Below the pieces are notes generated by a model. It was not told the DNA's origin. It ran no database searches and saw only the letters and a list, made by a program, of their open reading frames with translations. Position numbers and translations under genes: made by a program. DNA of 64,000 nt from Epicoccum nigrum (lineage: Eukaryota; Ascomycota; Dothideomycetes; Pleosporales; Didymellaceae), in assembly GCA_002116315.1 (NCBI GenBank), contig KZ107851.1, forward strand, positions 868,001 through 932,000, in the 5' to 3' direction. Below are positions 30,458 to 42,066 of this stretch, in pieces. Position 1 is the first letter of the stretch, and each line of letters starts with the position of its first letter.

Positions 30458-32988
30458 CTACCCTCCCCGTTCTCCGAACTCCTTCGCCCAATCCTCGAAC
30501 TCTTTCAAGCCTTGCTTGCTCACAGAGGGCCTGATGGTACGCAGACTGGCCTGAAAATCTTCGAAACATATTGGACGGATCTCGTCCATCGTCATGGTGA
30601 GTAAACTCTCACCGAGCGAACGCAAAGGACCCATTGCAGCGTCTTTGGCGAGTGCAGTGATGTCGGAACCAGAGAAACCTGTAATACCATTAGAACTGCG
30701 CTCAGCACAGAGCAACAAATAACAGCACTTACCATCTGTGAGCGCTACCAGGCGATCCAAGTCTCTGTCGCTCAGCTCATGCTTCTGATGACTCAACAAA
30801 GTCTTGACCTGCTGTTTCCTGACAAAGTCCTCTGGTAACGGGATGTACTGCCGCCTAACGAAACGACGCCTCGCAGCTTCATCTATAGCCCAGGGCAGAT
30901 TTGTTGCCGCAAGGACAAGCACACGAGTTGCATCGCCTGTCTCCTTATCCTTGTCACTGGTTTCTCTCCCAGCAGCAGCCTTCTGCAAGTCGGACCATTG
31001 GATGAGGAATTCAGTTTTGATGCGCCGTGTGGCTTCGTGTTCAGATGACCCTCCTCTCGAAGACAGCAAAGAGTCGATCTCATCAACGAAGATGATCGAG
31101 GGAGCAAGTAACTTTGCAAGAGAGAAGAGAGCACGGACAAGCTTCTCAGATTCTCCAAGAAACTTAGAGGTCAAACTGCTGGCCGATATCGCGAAGAACG
31201 TCGACTTTGACTCTGTAGCCACTGCCCTTGCAAGCATGGTCTTACCCGTACCAGGTGGTCCAAACAGTAGCATACCCCTGGCAGGTTCTCGCAAGCCCAT
31301 GAACAGATCGGGTCTGAGGAATGGGTATACAACAGTCTCCTTCAACGCCGATTTCGCAATTTCCAAGCCGGCTACATCGTCCCAATGAACCTCGTCTCCC
31401 TGGATGACAATTTCGTTTAATATGTTTTGTGCTGCTTGCTTGTCAACGCCCCGAGGGAGGTTCTTCAGAATGTCTTCAGTTTTTTTCCGCCACTCGTCAG
31501 GTTCCTCATTCGGCTCGCCAACATCCCCACCAAACTCGGCTGTTGGGTTTGGCGGTAGGTCCGCACGCATGGAGTCTCCTCGTTTCCTGATCTTTCGATG
31601 CGGGGGCCGTCGAGATCCCTCGTCAAAGTCGTCCTCTGTAAGTGACACAGGTTCTGGCGATGGTTCTCTTCGTACATTTCGTGTCCGACTGATATTGCTT
31701 GGTGTTGTGGGTGTAGCTGACGGTCTGCGCGCATTGTCAACTTCTTTGTTCCCATACTTCGTCGATCCCAAATCGTTGTACGATCGCGCCGCCGCCGATG
31801 CTGCAAGAAGGCGTGGGTCCACTTGGGCCTGAGGATACTCCTTTCGATAAGATGGGAACGCTGGTAGAGGAGGCAGTGTGGGGCCTGGCTGTGACGAATG
31901 GTTTCTAGCGAGCTCAGCCGGCTTCGAAGGCACCGGCGGAGGCGGTGGAGCGGCTTTTCTGTGGACAGGATGTTTTGACTTTGGCTTCTCGGTGTCGCTG
32001 CTGTTTTTTGGCGCTGGTACAGCATGATTGTTTGGGATTGCTCCTTCACGGGCCTGGAAATAGAACGGCGCTGTTCTGGGAGATTCATAGGATGAGGGCT
32101 GCGGAGTGGGCGCTTCTGACTGCGGTTTCGCGACGGGCATGTCCATTGAGGTGCGAGGGGAGATGTTCACTGGATGCGTTGGCGCTTTGGGTACGCACAG
32201 ACTCGGCCGACTTGAGCTCGATGCAGTATTCCTGGACCCGAAAGCCAGAGTCGCAGCTTTGGAAGCATCAGGACGTGACCTCATCGACGTGGGCATCTTC
32301 GCCGCAGGCCTTCCGTCTTTGTTCGGTCTAAGTGTCCTGAGCATCCTGCCTCCTTTCTTCTCCGGCGACGGGGTCCGTGACTTCTTCTCGTCAGACAGGC
32401 CAACATTGAGACTCGAATTACTGAATTTTTGCGTCAGGCTGTTGATCCGCTTCGACGTGTTGCCTGAGCTCTTTCGCGGTGCCATGGAAGGACGGGCGGG
32501 CAGCGGCGGCGGTCGTGCGAGGTCGCTCTGGGCAACAGGCGGGACCGAACCTCCTCCGATCCATTCTGACGAGACGGTTATATCGGGCGAGCCCATGGGA
32601 ACGCCGTGTGGAGGTGGGGTGGGCGCCTGGGCATCGGTGCTCGACAGGCTCTCTTTCGACTCTTCCCTGCTCTTCTTCAACGCCTCGAGCAAATCGACGC
32701 GCTCCTTACATTGCAGTTCCAGCTGCCTTAGGGACTCCACCAATGCTCTCTCAGTCTCCGAGGACGGTCGATACGTTATGGGGTTGCGGCGAGAGTTGTT
32801 GTAATTTATATGGTCGAGGGCAGTCTTCCATGAGCGCAGCGCTTCCTTCTCGTTTTGCTGGTGAATCGCTTTAGCAACTCGTCAACCCCATCTATCAATG
32901 GGACACCCACCTGGCTCTCAAAGTACACAGCAGTCGAGCAGGCCAAGAAGGCCTCATCGTAAGCCTTCTGTGTGGTGTTGGCGCGCAT
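30458..32988 (-). CDS. AAA ATPase of the Vps4/katanin/spastin group with an N-terminal MIT-like region
   Basis: Three exons, 32988-32911, 32857-30733 and 30678-30458, give 807 residues. The N-terminus (MRANTTQKAYDEAFLACSTA..., NEKEALRSWKTALDHI) is helical and MIT-like. A Pro/Ser-rich, basic linker of about 350 residues precedes the single AAA module. That module holds GPPGTGKTMLARAVA (Walker A), SIIFVDEIDSLLSSRG (Walker B), the arginine-finger region ARRRFVRRQYIPLP and a Vps4-type C-terminal helix. It resembles yeast Sap1/Yta6 and the spastin/fidgetin group, which remodel microtubule- or ESCRT-linked assemblies. The second intron is 54 nt and has no in-frame stop, so retention would simply add 18 residues. 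Confidence 0.88.
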
Positions 32989-33814
32989 GATGCGGGACAC
33001 GAATGGCGAGTGCAGTGCCGCACGTATTGTGGCATGTGGTAGGTGGTATCCCAGAGCGTCGTCGTGCTCTCCCCAAGATTGTGGCTCAGACTTCAGTCTG
33101 GTCACTGCCCGGTCACTGGTCACTGGTGTCGCATCGTAGCGCTAGGCTATGGCATGGAGGCCGCGCTTGCGGTGACGTAGCCTACGCCGACTGCCCGTTT
33201 GGGCATCATCACTCACTTGAGGAATCTGGAAAGACTGCCCACCCGCGGGGCTGCACGCGACCCTTCCGCCGCTTGATCAAGCCACATGCTAAAAAAGTCA
33301 CTCTTCATATCTAATTTGGATCAGGTCATTGCGTGACATCCATCTGCCTGGTGTTTTGTGCACATATCGTGTACACAATCGTTCAAGGGAACCTGGAGGG
33401 CATGTGCGGGTCGCATTTAGATCTACGCTGGCTCCACTTGACCCATCGCGCTCCTCTCTTAGTCTTCGCGCACCACAATACATAGTTCAACAATGCCTCT
33501 GGCGAAAAGCGCCCATGCTACATCTCCCATATGGTACAAAAACGTCTGCGCTGACTGCATAACGCTCAAGAGCAAAAAGCGTTCAAAATCCTGTACGCCA
33601 CCAGATGGTCTCTCCAGATGTCAAAGCCTATGACAGATACTCCAGGTGTGAAGAACCGTTCGCCTGCCATCAAAGCTCACACGCTGCGGCCTTCATAGCC
33701 TATTCTATGCCGAAAAACTCATGTTCCTTCTACTGCTGGGGTGTGTCGCATTGCGGAAGCATGCGCGGCACTGGGTGCACAAACACAAAAATCCATTGGA
33801 AAACTTGCGTTATG
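32989..33814. other. intergenic, upstream of the AAA ATPase
   Basis: About 825 bases with no supported gene. It includes a short run of GGTCACTG repeats at about 33097-33125. It should hold the ATPase promoter and the 3' flank of the carrier gene. Confidence 0.5.
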
Positions 33815-35173
33815 TTATAAAGCGGTGTTGGGATTCGTGCTGCGGCGGATGAAGAAGGCCTTTGCCATTTCGTAAGCGGACCTATGTAATCATCAGTACT
33901 GCTTTGCTACAAGTTCGCAGGATGTGTTTCCTTACCAGCAAATTGCAGTGCTGGGCATGGTGGTGATAATCCTGGGCTTCAGTCCACGGAAATAGCCCTT
34001 GTAGCCTTCTCTTTGGTGGATGATCCTTGCTGCCTGGACCAGACCAGAGACAGACCTCAGCTCGGCATCGTGAGCATTTCCTCGTGTCTGCAACAACGTT
34101 TTGATAACGTCCAGAGGCGTGGTGAGCGCCGCAGCAAACCCACCAGCTAGACCACCAGCGAAACAATGCGTGTAAGGATCGTAGCGACCAGTCGGGTTCA
34201 TGACCTTGGATATCGACTCATATGACATGAACTGCAGCGCGGTGAAGGGTACTGTCATGCATAGCGTTGTGGGGTACGAGACGTAAAAGGCGCCAATGCC
34301 CTCCTTGCGGAAGACGTCCCGCGCACAATGGCCGACGGAGGTATAGATGGAGCCGTGAAGTTGCATGCGCTGCTTGACGACTATAGAGTACTCAGTATTT
34401 TTTGGGCGCATCGCATCGGGGTTCGGACTACAGACCATCAAATGGGTTCATCAATGCATCGCTGGTAATGGTGGCCGCGGCACCGCTGGCAGCTGTTGAA
34501 TGTCAGCAACAATACAATTCGCAGAGCAGTTGTGAGGGCAATGCGCACCTGCAGCGAGAGGGTGGTGCTCATGGCTTTCACCCTCATTTCCGCCGAGAGC
34601 ATGTTTTGTGGCCTCGTAGGATGCGAAGTATACAGCGTGCGCAGGTCCTGGTATCGCGGTTAGCCGCGCGCGTCCGACACGGTATCAAAGCCAGATGTAT
34701 GTACCAGCGCCCAAAACAACACTGGACAACCCCTTCCACAACGATCGGAAGCCCTCTACTCTTGAGACGGTCACAAGCGCATTGGCGATGGAGCTCGTGT
34801 ATGTCGCGGAGGGCCCGGGGTTCATGACTTGCATTCTCGTCTGTCCACATGTCAGCGCAATGTTCAAGGCGACGTCGCAGACACGGCGGAGATGGCGTAC
34901 CTTGAGCATATCGACGGGATACATCACCGAGTGTTCCTGGTACGAATTTAGTAAAGATGCCTCTGGAGCGGCGACTTCATATGCGTACAGCGATACCGGC
35001 GAACGCGCCTGCAAGCATGTTTGCGCCGAGCGAGAAATTGGGTGGTAAAGCCTCATAGCTGGAGGAGGATCAGCATTGCAGATCCAGATACCTAATCACA
35101 TGCTCGTCTTGTGGAAGCTGTACTCATGCTCTGCTTCTTCTACAGGCACTGCTGGCCTGTCATGGCCACCCAT
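33815..35173 (-). CDS. mitochondrial iron carrier, mitoferrin (MRS3/MRS4) type, with an apparent one-base frameshift
   Basis: Eight exons are modelled: 35173-35100, 35058-34989, 34936-34901, 34840-34705, 34647-34549, 34493-34436, 34380-33936 and 33881-33815. The product has three mitochondrial-carrier repeats, each with a PxDxxK-type motif: MYPVDMLKTRMQ, LMNPFDxVKQRMQ and LTTPLDVIKTLLQ. The N-terminus YEALPPNFSLGANMLAGAFAGIAEHSVM matches the mitoferrin subgroup, which imports iron into mitochondria. At the end of exon 6 the sequence reads CCA TTT TGA TG where CCA TTT GAT G is expected. One extra T, in a run of four at 34440-34443, thus breaks the frame in the NPFD motif. All other phases agree. 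This is a sequencing error or a real null allele; no alternative splice site rescues it. Confidence 0.8.
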
Positions 35174-36195
35174 GATCTGGCCGGGCGTAACGACGGTGGA
35201 TTCCAGCTTGGCGATTCAATGGATACGACGGAGATGGAGGATAGCAGCCGGAATGGTATCGCAGAGGTTGTTTGTCGAATGTAGTGTGGTGTGGTGACGA
35301 CACCGTGATCGCGCTTGAGGGTTGATACTTTTGAGGGCCAGAAGCCATTGATTATTAGGCTTGCTTGCTTCTTGGTCATAGCGCCGTGCAGTAAAATCTG
35401 ACCGAGGTTCCGACTGGCAGCACTACCATTTCAAGACAGATCGGAGCAGTGCGCATCTGTACGGAATCAGATCGCTCAGTCTAGCTGCACAGTCTACTCG
35501 CTGCAGTTGGTCTTACTCCTCGATACATCGTAGAGCCGCAAGCAAACTTGTCATGGCAGCGAATGAGAATGTTGCCGCAGACATGCATCATACATCACCG
35601 CGGAGGCACTAGTGGAGGAGTGACCGCCTGGCAAGGAGGGGGATCAATTATACGGGATTGGGCGAAGGGATCTGATAAGACAATGATCTAGAAAGTACCT
35701 CCGACCATAAACACCACATCTCCGTGAACGCCGGTTGTGCGCCGAATCGCGCGAGCAGTCAGCTTCCCGGCCTTCTGAAGGCATCGCGGTTCTGCAGGCT
35801 CGCTGGAAAGAGTCTGCACCAACGCCAGAGTTTTAGGAGCGGTAATGCTGCAAGGGCACGGTGTTGCTCTTACTGATGCAAAAGATCTGATTACCATCTG
35901 ATAAACCGGAATAAGAGATTGCGGGACCCACCAGCTGCATGAGCGGACTTGGCGACCAAACCGCAATGAGACCTGACTATACATGCGTGTTAAGACCATT
36001 CCGCGAGACAAGAAATGAAGCATCAGGGCCTGCAAGCAAGGAACGGGTTTTGTGGAGTTCACCTGAGTGGAAGCCTTATAAACCATCCTACAACTTCGTC
36101 TGTAAAGGTACCACATCAAGCATAGTCTCTACCTCGCAGAGGACAGGTACACTAGTAGGCACAGAGCTTGCAGGCCCTTGCTGCTTCGTACACAA
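35174..36195. other. intergenic region
   Basis: About 1 kb. A minus-strand open frame at 35688-36119 has a coding-looking C-terminal portion (LQKAGKLTARAIRRTTGVHGDV), but no family, start or splice structure could be assigned. Otherwise nothing is seen. Confidence 0.4.
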
Positions 36196-37878
36196 TCAAC
36201 AGTCGCATTTCTTATAGTATCTCGGAAACGCAACAACATCCCTGATGTTTTGTACTCCAGACAGGTAGCAGATCAATCGGTCGAAGCCAACACCAAATCC
36301 CCCATGTGGCACGCTACCGTACTGTCTCAGGTTCATATACCATTGCAAGCTACCGTCAGACGTCTCCGTGCTGCTGTCGACTGCTGAGCGAAGACCGTGG
36401 GTTGCCATTGACTGTTGAAGTTCCGGGAGCCTGTGTTCACGCATTGAGCCGCCTACTAGTTCGCAAATCTCAGGAACAAGCAGATCAAAGCATGCTACCG
36501 TGCCTGAGCTGCTTGTGCTGCTTGGCAACATGTAGAATGGCTTCATGGTACGAGGATAGTCTGTCACAAAGATGGGACTGCCTTTGCCGAGATGCTCTGC
36601 CAGATAGCGCTCGTGCTCAGTCTGCAGGCCATCTTCATGTTCGGGTGAGAATTCGAAAGTTACGTTGCCTTGTGTCGTCGCATCCTTCAAGTGCTGAATC
36701 GCCTCCGCGTAGGTAATCCTTGGCCATGGTCCATCAATAAGTCCTTGCCATCGTTGCGCAAGAGCATCACGCAAGATAGATGGGGTTCCATCATTCTGCT
36801 CCTTTGCTCGAGCCTCAAGGAGCTCCTGGCCCACGCGTGATGCCTGGAGTTCGGTTGCTACAGAGCGCAGCATATTCTCCACCACGTCCATGACGTCCTT
36901 GAGGTCATCGACAAAGGCAACTTCGGCTTCTAGCATGTAGAACTCGCTGAGGTGGCGAGCTGTATCACTCTTTTCGGCGCGGAATGTTGGGGAGAGCGTC
37001 CATACTCTGTCAACAGACTGCGCAAGCGCTTCCAGGTGCAGCTGGCTTGAAACGGTCAAATATTTGGGGGATCCAAAGAACGGATCAGGAAGCTTTTTCG
37101 ACGGACTGTCTAGACCTGGTGCCTGTTCTGACATTGCATCGGACGAAGCAGGCTCGACTGAGAAAACTTCACCCGCACCCTCGCAATCAGAGGAAGTAAT
37201 GATAGGCGGATGGCACTGTACGAAATCGTTCTTGGCAAAGTAGCTCGTTACTTGGGCAGTGACGAGCGATCTCAAGCGTAAAAGCAGAGCGTTGAAGGGC
37301 AGACGAGGTCGTAGGTGAGGGATAGTGCGTAGGTACTCTGCTGTTTGATATTTCTTTTGGATTGGAGATGTCGCAGCATCGTTGGCACCAAGCACACGGA
37401 TGTCTTCGACCTGAAGCTCATGTGATTGCTTTCCGCCCGGAGATGGCTTCCATTTCCCGGTCACGGTCACGGCAGCACCAGTCGACAGACTGCCAGTCGA
37501 ATCGTCAGCACTTGGCAGTTGATGGTGCGTTGGTTAGACTAACTCTTCTGCTAGCTGGGGGGACAGTACAGCCTGCACTGTCTGCAAAGTGGAGCCATCA
37601 CCGATGACTGCAAAGGCTATGCGCTTTTGCTTTCTTACGGATCGGACATAGCCATGGATTGTAAGTGTCTCTGTCTCTGTCTCCCACGACCCTTGCGGCA
37701 AAGTAGATGAAAGCGGGGAAGCTGGTCTTAGCAGCTCAGCTAGATTGGTCGGGCAAAAGGATGAGCTCTGCCGTGAACGCTGGAGGAACAGGGCATGAGT
37801 CTGAGCGGCGACCGCACGCCGGGGTATAAATCGCTGAAACCGGAGACCGCCCCTTCGAATGGGCAGCAGTAAGCTCAT
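36196..37878 (-). CDS. asparaginyl-tRNA synthetase, mitochondrial
   Basis: Two exons, 37878-37544 and 37489-36196, are joined across a 54-nt intron (donor GTTAGT, branch GCTGAC), giving 542 residues. A basic N-terminus (MSLLLPIRRGGLRFQRFIPRRAVAAQTHALFLQRSRQ) serves as a presequence. An OB-fold anticodon-binding domain follows (LTIHGYVRSVRKQKRIAFAVIGDGS). The class II catalytic core holds motif 2 (VWTLSPTFRAEKSDTARHLSEFYMLEAE) and motif 3 (GGFGVGFDRLICYLSGVQNIRDVVAFPR). The DYPRTMKPFYM segment is typical of AsnRS rather than AspRS. It charges mitochondrial tRNA-Asn, like yeast Slm5. The start is the first ATG in the exon that leads into the presequence. Confidence 0.9.
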
Positions 37879-39228
37879 TACGCGAATGACGAAAGTCAGC
37901 CAGCCAGTGGGCTGCGTTGCCGTAAAGCAGGAAGTACAACACCACACCAGATGTTGTCGACGAAACTTCGAAAAGGGAACAGTGCACGGACAGCGCACTA
38001 AGCCATGATGCCCACTGCCCAACTTTGCCGTTGTTACGCAGCTCAGGCACTCGTCAGTTGCGTCACCCGAGTCTTGTCTGAAACACTCTGCAATTTCCAC
38101 GGCCTAAGTTGGGTTACACGAGATCTTATACCCTAGCACAACAGCCGATGGGCAGACGGCATCCATCTCAAACAACACTGCATCCTTATTGGTAGGAGAC
38201 GCTTCCCACGCCCCACCAGCCAAAAAGCACCTTACAGAGCCATCGCCACAAGATCTCGACCGCCGTTTGCTGCATGTCCCCCCATCGTGCACAAAAAGCG
38301 CCACCCACAGCAGCAAGCCGTTATTGCAGTGGCTTCTGCGGGGACTCTCGCAGCTTTGGGAGCTTCTGCGTTACGAGAGGGACAATTAAAACACTGCCCT
38401 TACGAATAGCACCCAAGCGTACTAAAATCAAGTGCATTTCTGCATCCTGCAGCCTGAGCCATAGTACGGGCGCTATCGCTACGGCGCTATCTCGTGCAGG
38501 ATCTCATTGCTGCCGGTTCTCGGCCAGCGCCTGTCACCTTCGCTTTGACTGGATGTTGCCAGATCTCGTCTAAGCTGCATACACATATACGAAGAAGATC
38601 TCATGGCCTGGCCGATCGACCCTGCACAGTACCCCTGCTCCAACAATCGCCTTGTGCCCCGACATGGTCGCCTTGTGGCATTTGATGCCCTGGCAGCAGA
38701 GTGGTTTAGCAGTCGCCTTCAAGGATCAGGGTGCGAGTCATGTATTACAAGATGCGGTTGCTTCCGGTTCGCAAGGTCTCAAAGCTCTGCGAGCTGTACC
38801 TTTCCCAAATTGCTGATGGTCACGACTCAGGTCTCTATGTACAGCTTTCCAAGAGCGGCGTACGAGCTACCAGCCGCCAGATCTGGCACCCTGGCTCAAA
38901 CGAAGAGGGCAAAGCTTGCTTCACGCAGAGAATTGCCGTATCCGTCATAGATGCGCTGGAACAGATCTAACAAACCCCTGCAGATTCGCGGCTCGATCTT
39001 GAGCTAATGTTTAGTTGATCTCAATCACACGCCCTTGGGACAGGTGATATACTGCCCTTGTCCCCACCTGAAGTATGTCAATTATATACCCGCTGTCCGA
39101 CCATCCGCTTCTTTGAGTGCTAGTCCATCGCTACATTAAGACAATCATAGAACGACATACACGCATACATTTTCATATAAAACTTCCACATACCTTCGCT
39201 ATCACTAGTGTCCTACACTCTATCCACA
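37879..39228. other. intergenic region with a weak small-ORF candidate
   Basis: About 1.35 kb. At 38603-38970 on the plus strand two overlapping frames look mildly coding: MAWPIDPAQYPCSNNRLV in one, then a stretch ending VSVIDALEQI in the next. They could form a small gene joined by an intron or interrupted by an indel, but no family or clean splice pair is apparent. The last 250 bases should carry the promoter of the next gene. Confidence 0.35.
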
Positions 39229-40174
39229 ATGTCGCCGTCGAAACCGAAGCCATCGGAGATAGCAGCAGAAGCGAAACGAGTATGGATGCCATACATCTGG
39301 AAAAATTATATCAAAGACGCCAAAACCTCATACCTCTACCCCGACGCCACACAAATAAGAGCTAGTTCGGAAGGGCGGTCACCACAGCGAACGCGCGTAG
39401 CAGTCATGGAAGGTGATCCAGTAAACTACGCCCTGGGCTGGCATCAGAGCGCAGGTAATCCGAACGTCAAGAAGATCCCAGTGGTGAACGTTGCAAACGA
39501 GAAGCGTGCAGGAGGTGATTGGGAATCTGGACTCATTGCGCCAGAAGAATGCTTCGCACGCAGGAGTAATCTCGTCCACGCCCTCACGATGCCGTGGAAC
39601 GCACAACTGGAGCGGGAGGAGAACTTCTATCCTATCCCGCAGCGCGGTGGAATATACTCACCAGAAGTCTGTACGTACCTAGGCCATTGTCTTCGTCATG
39701 TCGTTGCCAACTAACCTTTGTGCCAAAGTCGTGTTCAGAGGCGGCCCGGAGCAGGACTATGCTCCCTTTGCTGAAGTCCAGTCACTTCCCGTCATATCTG
39801 TGGCCCCTGTGCGGCGGCCAAAACTTGATGAATCCGGAACCAAGTACTCGTTCGCCGCGGAGAAGGAGCTGATGCGCGAGAAAATGCGGGCCGTGTTGCG
39901 CATCGCGTCCTATTGTGGGCATCGCAACCTCGTTCTGGGTGCGTTCGGACTCGGCCCTATATTCAAGAACCCGGCAACAGAGGTGGCACGTATGTGGCGG
40001 ACATTGCTTTTCGAGGACGAAGAGTTCTTTGGTGTCTTCCAGGACATCGTCTTCGCAATCGACAGCGCGATGGTGGCGCCAGCGACCAAGGGCAGCATGA
40101 GCGATCTGGAGATTTTCAGGCGCGAGTTCGATCCGAGTTCGATCTTCCCCGTACGATACCAGGCGCGCGTTTGA
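39229..40174 (+). CDS. microbial-type PARG/macrodomain-like protein (TIGR02452/DUF2263 family)
   Basis: Two exons, 39229-39670 and 39729-40174, encode 295 residues. The macrodomain-like core is recognisable by VNVANEKRAGGDWESGLIAPEECFARRSNL, the place of the ADP-ribose-binding N-A-N ... GGG ... QEE signature, and by the late strand LVLGAFGLGPIFKNPATEVARMW. The family contains bacterial and fungal poly(ADP-ribose) glycohydrolases. In this copy the signature reads AGGD and P-E-E rather than the usual GGG and Q-E-E, so activity may be altered. The start ATG has a reasonable CACAATG context. It is probably cytosolic or nuclear. Confidence 0.8.
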
Positions 40175-41314
40175 CTGTTTTTCTTTCTTCTCTGCAGCGC
40201 TTTGTTCCCTGCAATTGGTGCTGGACACCGCTATACACGATACCACGAGATTATGACTACGAAGAATCAACATCAGTACACTAGTAAACAAACACAAAAA
40301 CGCACAATACCGCATGACGCCTCCCACGGGCCTGTCTAGCTTGCAATTTCGCACACTTTGAGTCGTGATGTCACCCCGCATTTGAAGCCGCTGATTCAAG
40401 ATCTCGGCTATCGCACGCCCAGATTGAGTTTCGGACCCCTGTTCCCTACCTAGCCCCCTCAAACCGAGCTCTCCCAGATCGAGGCAAGACATGTCTAATG
40501 CTGTCTCGCACCGTTGAAACAACAAGAGGCATGGGAGAGCGCTAATCACTCATATTTCTTATTCCACCCACGCACGCCGGATCCTTCTTGCGTAACCGCT
40601 CTCCCCAATGACTTGTTGCTCGGCGTGAACGTCATACTCGTATCGAACAGGGCAATGGATGGTGCGCTTCTCACGTCCGAATCTCCAACTGGTATCGTGA
40701 ATGGGGGATTTCCACGATGGTGTCCTGCATGTGGCGCCCACCGCACTTCTGGGCGTGAGGGATTCGTGTGCAGTAGCGCTGGTGTTTGGCATTGACTACT
40801 AGACCCGATCATGCGGCTGCGATCCACACTTTTCTCCCCTGCAGCTATGCGGCGCAGATGCAGATGTGGTTGCATCTTGCATAGCGCGTGGTAAGTAGGT
40901 ACATCTCTAGCGTGTTGCTTTTTAGTTCGGCATACCTACGCGGAGACCAGTTCGTTGCATTTGTCCGGTGTAGTGGAAGGTCTTGCGCAAGATGCTAGAA
41001 GCTTGTGGGTGAGCGAACGACTTGGCCGCCGTGCGCTGGACGAGTGGGAGCAGGCAGTCAAGGAATTGGCGGCTTGTACTTGATACCCTGTTGACGATGC
41101 ATACATGAGCAGCTCTAGCAGACAGAGGTGCTACCAATCCATTCTGTATATGGTAGATCGTACAGAACAGATGTTTCGTGCTGAATCTAGATCATCTTGA
41201 GTTCCAACTGGAGACAGACGAGTCAAGACGTTACCCCACTCAGGGAAAATATAATGGTTGTATTCTACATATCGTACATGTTGTACACGGTCGTGAGCGG
41301 CGTGTCGTCGTAGT
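40175..41314. other. intergenic region
   Basis: About 1.1 kb without supported genes, between the macrodomain gene and COA6. Only short, non-characteristic open frames are present. Confidence 0.5.
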
Positions 41315-41740
41315 CTACTTCTGGCCCGGTAGAGGGAGTTGCGGCGCTGTGATCTCGCCGCCCTGTGACTCTAGTCGCTTGATGGTCTGCTCCTTCTGAT
41401 AGTTGACAACTCGCTGCTTCTTGAAGTACTCCACCTACGTTCTCGTTAGCCTCGACCCTGCCGCATCATCTGCGGGCACTGCAGCACTCACCCAGCTGTG
41501 CGCGCAGTTCTTCTCGAACTCTTTGTCGAACTGCGAGCAGAAGGTCTCGGCCTTTTCTCTCCCGGACTTTGTGTTTATGCTGTCGAGGATGTTGTTCTTG
41601 TCCAAGCACTCGAAGAAGGAATCGCGTGCCTCGTAGCACTTCTTGCGGTTGGTCCGCGATGGCGATTCGAAAGCACCGCCTGCGGTTTTCTTGACACCGC
41701 CCTCCTCGGACGGACTCGGGCTCCAGGGTAGCCAGGCCAT
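41315..41740 (-). CDS. COA6: cytochrome c oxidase assembly factor COA6, with an apparent two-base frameshift near its 3' end
   Basis: Exon 1 is 41740-41492, the intron 41491-41437, and exon 2 starts at 41436. The protein begins MAWLPWSPSPSEEGG and contains the COX6B-type helical hairpin cysteines KKCYEARDSFFECLD and TFCSQFDKEFEKNCAHSW, then VEYFKKQR. COA6 acts in the mitochondrial intermembrane space in copper delivery to Cox2. After VVNY the sequence has TATAT, and the frame ends early at 41371-41373 (104 residues). Without two of those bases (near 41399-41404) it would continue as QKEQTIKRLESQGGEI to a stop at 41315-41317 (about 122 residues). The core fold is intact either way. I give the longer span. 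Confidence 0.82.
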
Positions 41741-42066
41741 GGTAAAGGAATGTGTGTTCGAAGGCAAGTCTGGTGTGGCCTGTCGTCGGCGTAAGCGGGG
41801 CTGTAGATCTGGATATTGTAGCTTGATGCCACCCACGAATCCTAGCGAACGATACGCTGTCGATATCGAGTGATGTGCTGTGTTGATAGAGAGCGTGCAG
41901 TGCTGTGGATGTGAATCAGTTGATGCTCAGCAAATTCCCGAGCTATGACCTCAGTGTCGGAAGTGCTGCATGCTGCGCCGACATCCAACAGGCAACGAGC
42001 ACCCAGATTCGATCAGCACACATCGCCCTACACCACACACCACACCACATGTTATAACACGCACTC

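Noticed and set aside
35688..36119. 143-codon minus-strand frame upstream of the AsnRS 3' end
   Set aside because: Only its last 40 residues look coding; no start, splice site or family could be supported.
38603..38970. Possible small gene with a Cys cluster in one frame and a coding-looking end in another
   Set aside because: No good donor/acceptor pair or family; kept only as a note in the intergenic entry.
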